Shown: positions 13,605 through 14,032 of the stretch, piece after piece
Layout of the letters: each line of letters starts with the position of its first letter
Numbering within the stretch: position 1 is the first letter of the stretch
Assembly (NCBI GenBank): GCA_903909295.1
Contig: CAIVVG010000100.1
Coordinates: 1 to 14,032, forward strand
Length of the DNA stretch: 14,032 nucleotides
Origin: an uncultured Chlamydiae bacterium
GTDB lineage: Bacteria; Chlamydiota; Chlamydiia; Chlamydiales; SM23-39
Direction: 5' to 3'
Program-made: the position numbers and the translations under genes
Notes under the pieces: generated by a model
Told to the model about the DNA's origin: nothing
Seen by the model: only the letters and a program-made list of their open reading frames with translations
The model's database searches: none

Positions 13605-14032
13605 ATTCGATCACGATCACAGAAACAGTGGCTGCGCCAGCGCCTCGGGAGGAGCCTTACCGAGTATGCGGAAATACGGACGCATTGATCGGAATTCTGG
13701 AGCGCTATGGTGATTGGACAGATCCTCTCTCCCAAAAGATTAAAGTTTGGGCTTTAAACGCATTCGATGGAATAGGTATTGAGAGCGCTTCAGAGGAGAA
13801 TCTTGTAGGTCGGTTAAGAGGTGCTCTTGATGACCTGGACAAGAACGTTCTTGTTGACTCTCTTCATGGGCAACCTCTCAATGAAGTTCCGTATCTCATC
13901 GATGATGAAAACGTTTTATCGGAGACCGTTTTTGATGACCTGTATTACACGGCATGTCAGGCAAACATGGGTTTGAACTCCCCCTTCAATCAGAAACGTA
14001 TGGCATTTCGGACAAAAGTTCATGAATTCGCT
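13601..14032 (+). CDS. Paralog of the preceding protein (partial, cut by window end)
   Basis: The ATG at 13601 overlaps the stop of the preceding gene, and the frame is open for 144 codons to the right edge. It is a diverged tandem copy: MNSITITET matches MNSTVTITET, LIGILERYGDWTDPLSQKIKVWA matches the 34-57 segment, and VLVDSLHGQPLNEVPYLI...LSETVFDDL...NSPFNQK...KVHEFA (83-144) parallels the U-box-like segment. Here the Cys-Pro pair is replaced by Ser-Pro. The DSL...SPFNQK form is reminiscent of the UFD2-type U-box, where DPL...DPFNR occurs, but this is from memory. TGGGAGGGG just upstream supplies a ribosome-binding site. The C-terminal coiled coil, if present, is outside the window. Confidence 0.7.
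   Translation, partial: MNSITITETVAAPAPREEPYRVCGNTDALIGILERYGDWTDPLSQKIKVWALNAFDGIGIESASEENLVGRLRGALDDLDKNVLVDSLHGQPLNEVPYLIDDENVLSETVFDDLYYTACQANMGLNSPFNQKRMAFRTKVHEFA

Noticed and set aside
1..14032. CRISPR array or tandem repeat cluster
   Set aside because: No regularly spaced repeats of 20-50 bases were seen on either strand; the short repeats present are the ones listed.

Overview
The window comes from a member of the Chlamydiales, probably an environmental (Parachlamydia/Waddlia/Estrella-type) lineage rather than Chlamydia itself. The evidence is gene order and protein likeness: a pbpB-type penicillin-binding protein, tRNA-Gly, then rpsB-tsf-pyrH-frr, then tRNA-Glu and tRNA-Lys. From memory this is the order around the ompA locus of Chlamydia trachomatis, except that ompA, expected between pbpB and rpsB, is absent here. 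The assignment rests on reading and recall; no database search was run.

Layout. (1) 1-932, minus strand: N-terminal 310 residues of a large PBP2-like transpeptidase, running off the left edge. (2) 933-1238: 306 bases without a gene, holding a 104-bp nested palindrome with an intrinsic-terminator core and a second terminator-like hairpin. (3) 1239-4435: tRNA-Gly(TCC), the translation/UMP-kinase operon rpsB-tsf-pyrH-frr, and tRNA-Glu(TTC)-tRNA-Lys(TTT), all on the plus strand. (4) 4436-10382: an integrated element beginning immediately downstream of tRNA-Lys: tyrosine integrase, DUF1016/PDDEXK nuclease, an AT-hook-tailed protein, a small AlpA/excisionase-like HTH protein, a CHC2-Toprim-RecA-like primase-helicase fusion, and a 'STGPKT' family protein. 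The genes are packed with ATGA-type or short overlaps. (5) 10486-11259, minus: a MerR/TipAS regulator with its own long-spacer promoter and dyad operator. (6) 11419-12628, minus: two tandem paralogous coiled-coil proteins. (7) 12708-14032, plus: two tandem paralogous proteins with a putative degenerate U-box-like segment, the second cut by the right edge. Blocks 6 and 7 diverge from one almost perfectly symmetric promoter.

How it fits together. Blocks 1-3 are core genome. Block 4 looks like a satellite- or plasmid-like integrated island using the tRNA-Lys region as its site: integrase plus HTH for mobility, primase-helicase for self-replication, nuclease pair as probable cargo. Blocks 5-7 look like lineage-specific accessory genes. 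The best candidates for something undescribed are the divergent double-paralog locus at 11419-14032 with its shared -10 element, and the three self-complementary TTGTCG/CGACAA hairpins inside the DUF1016 gene.
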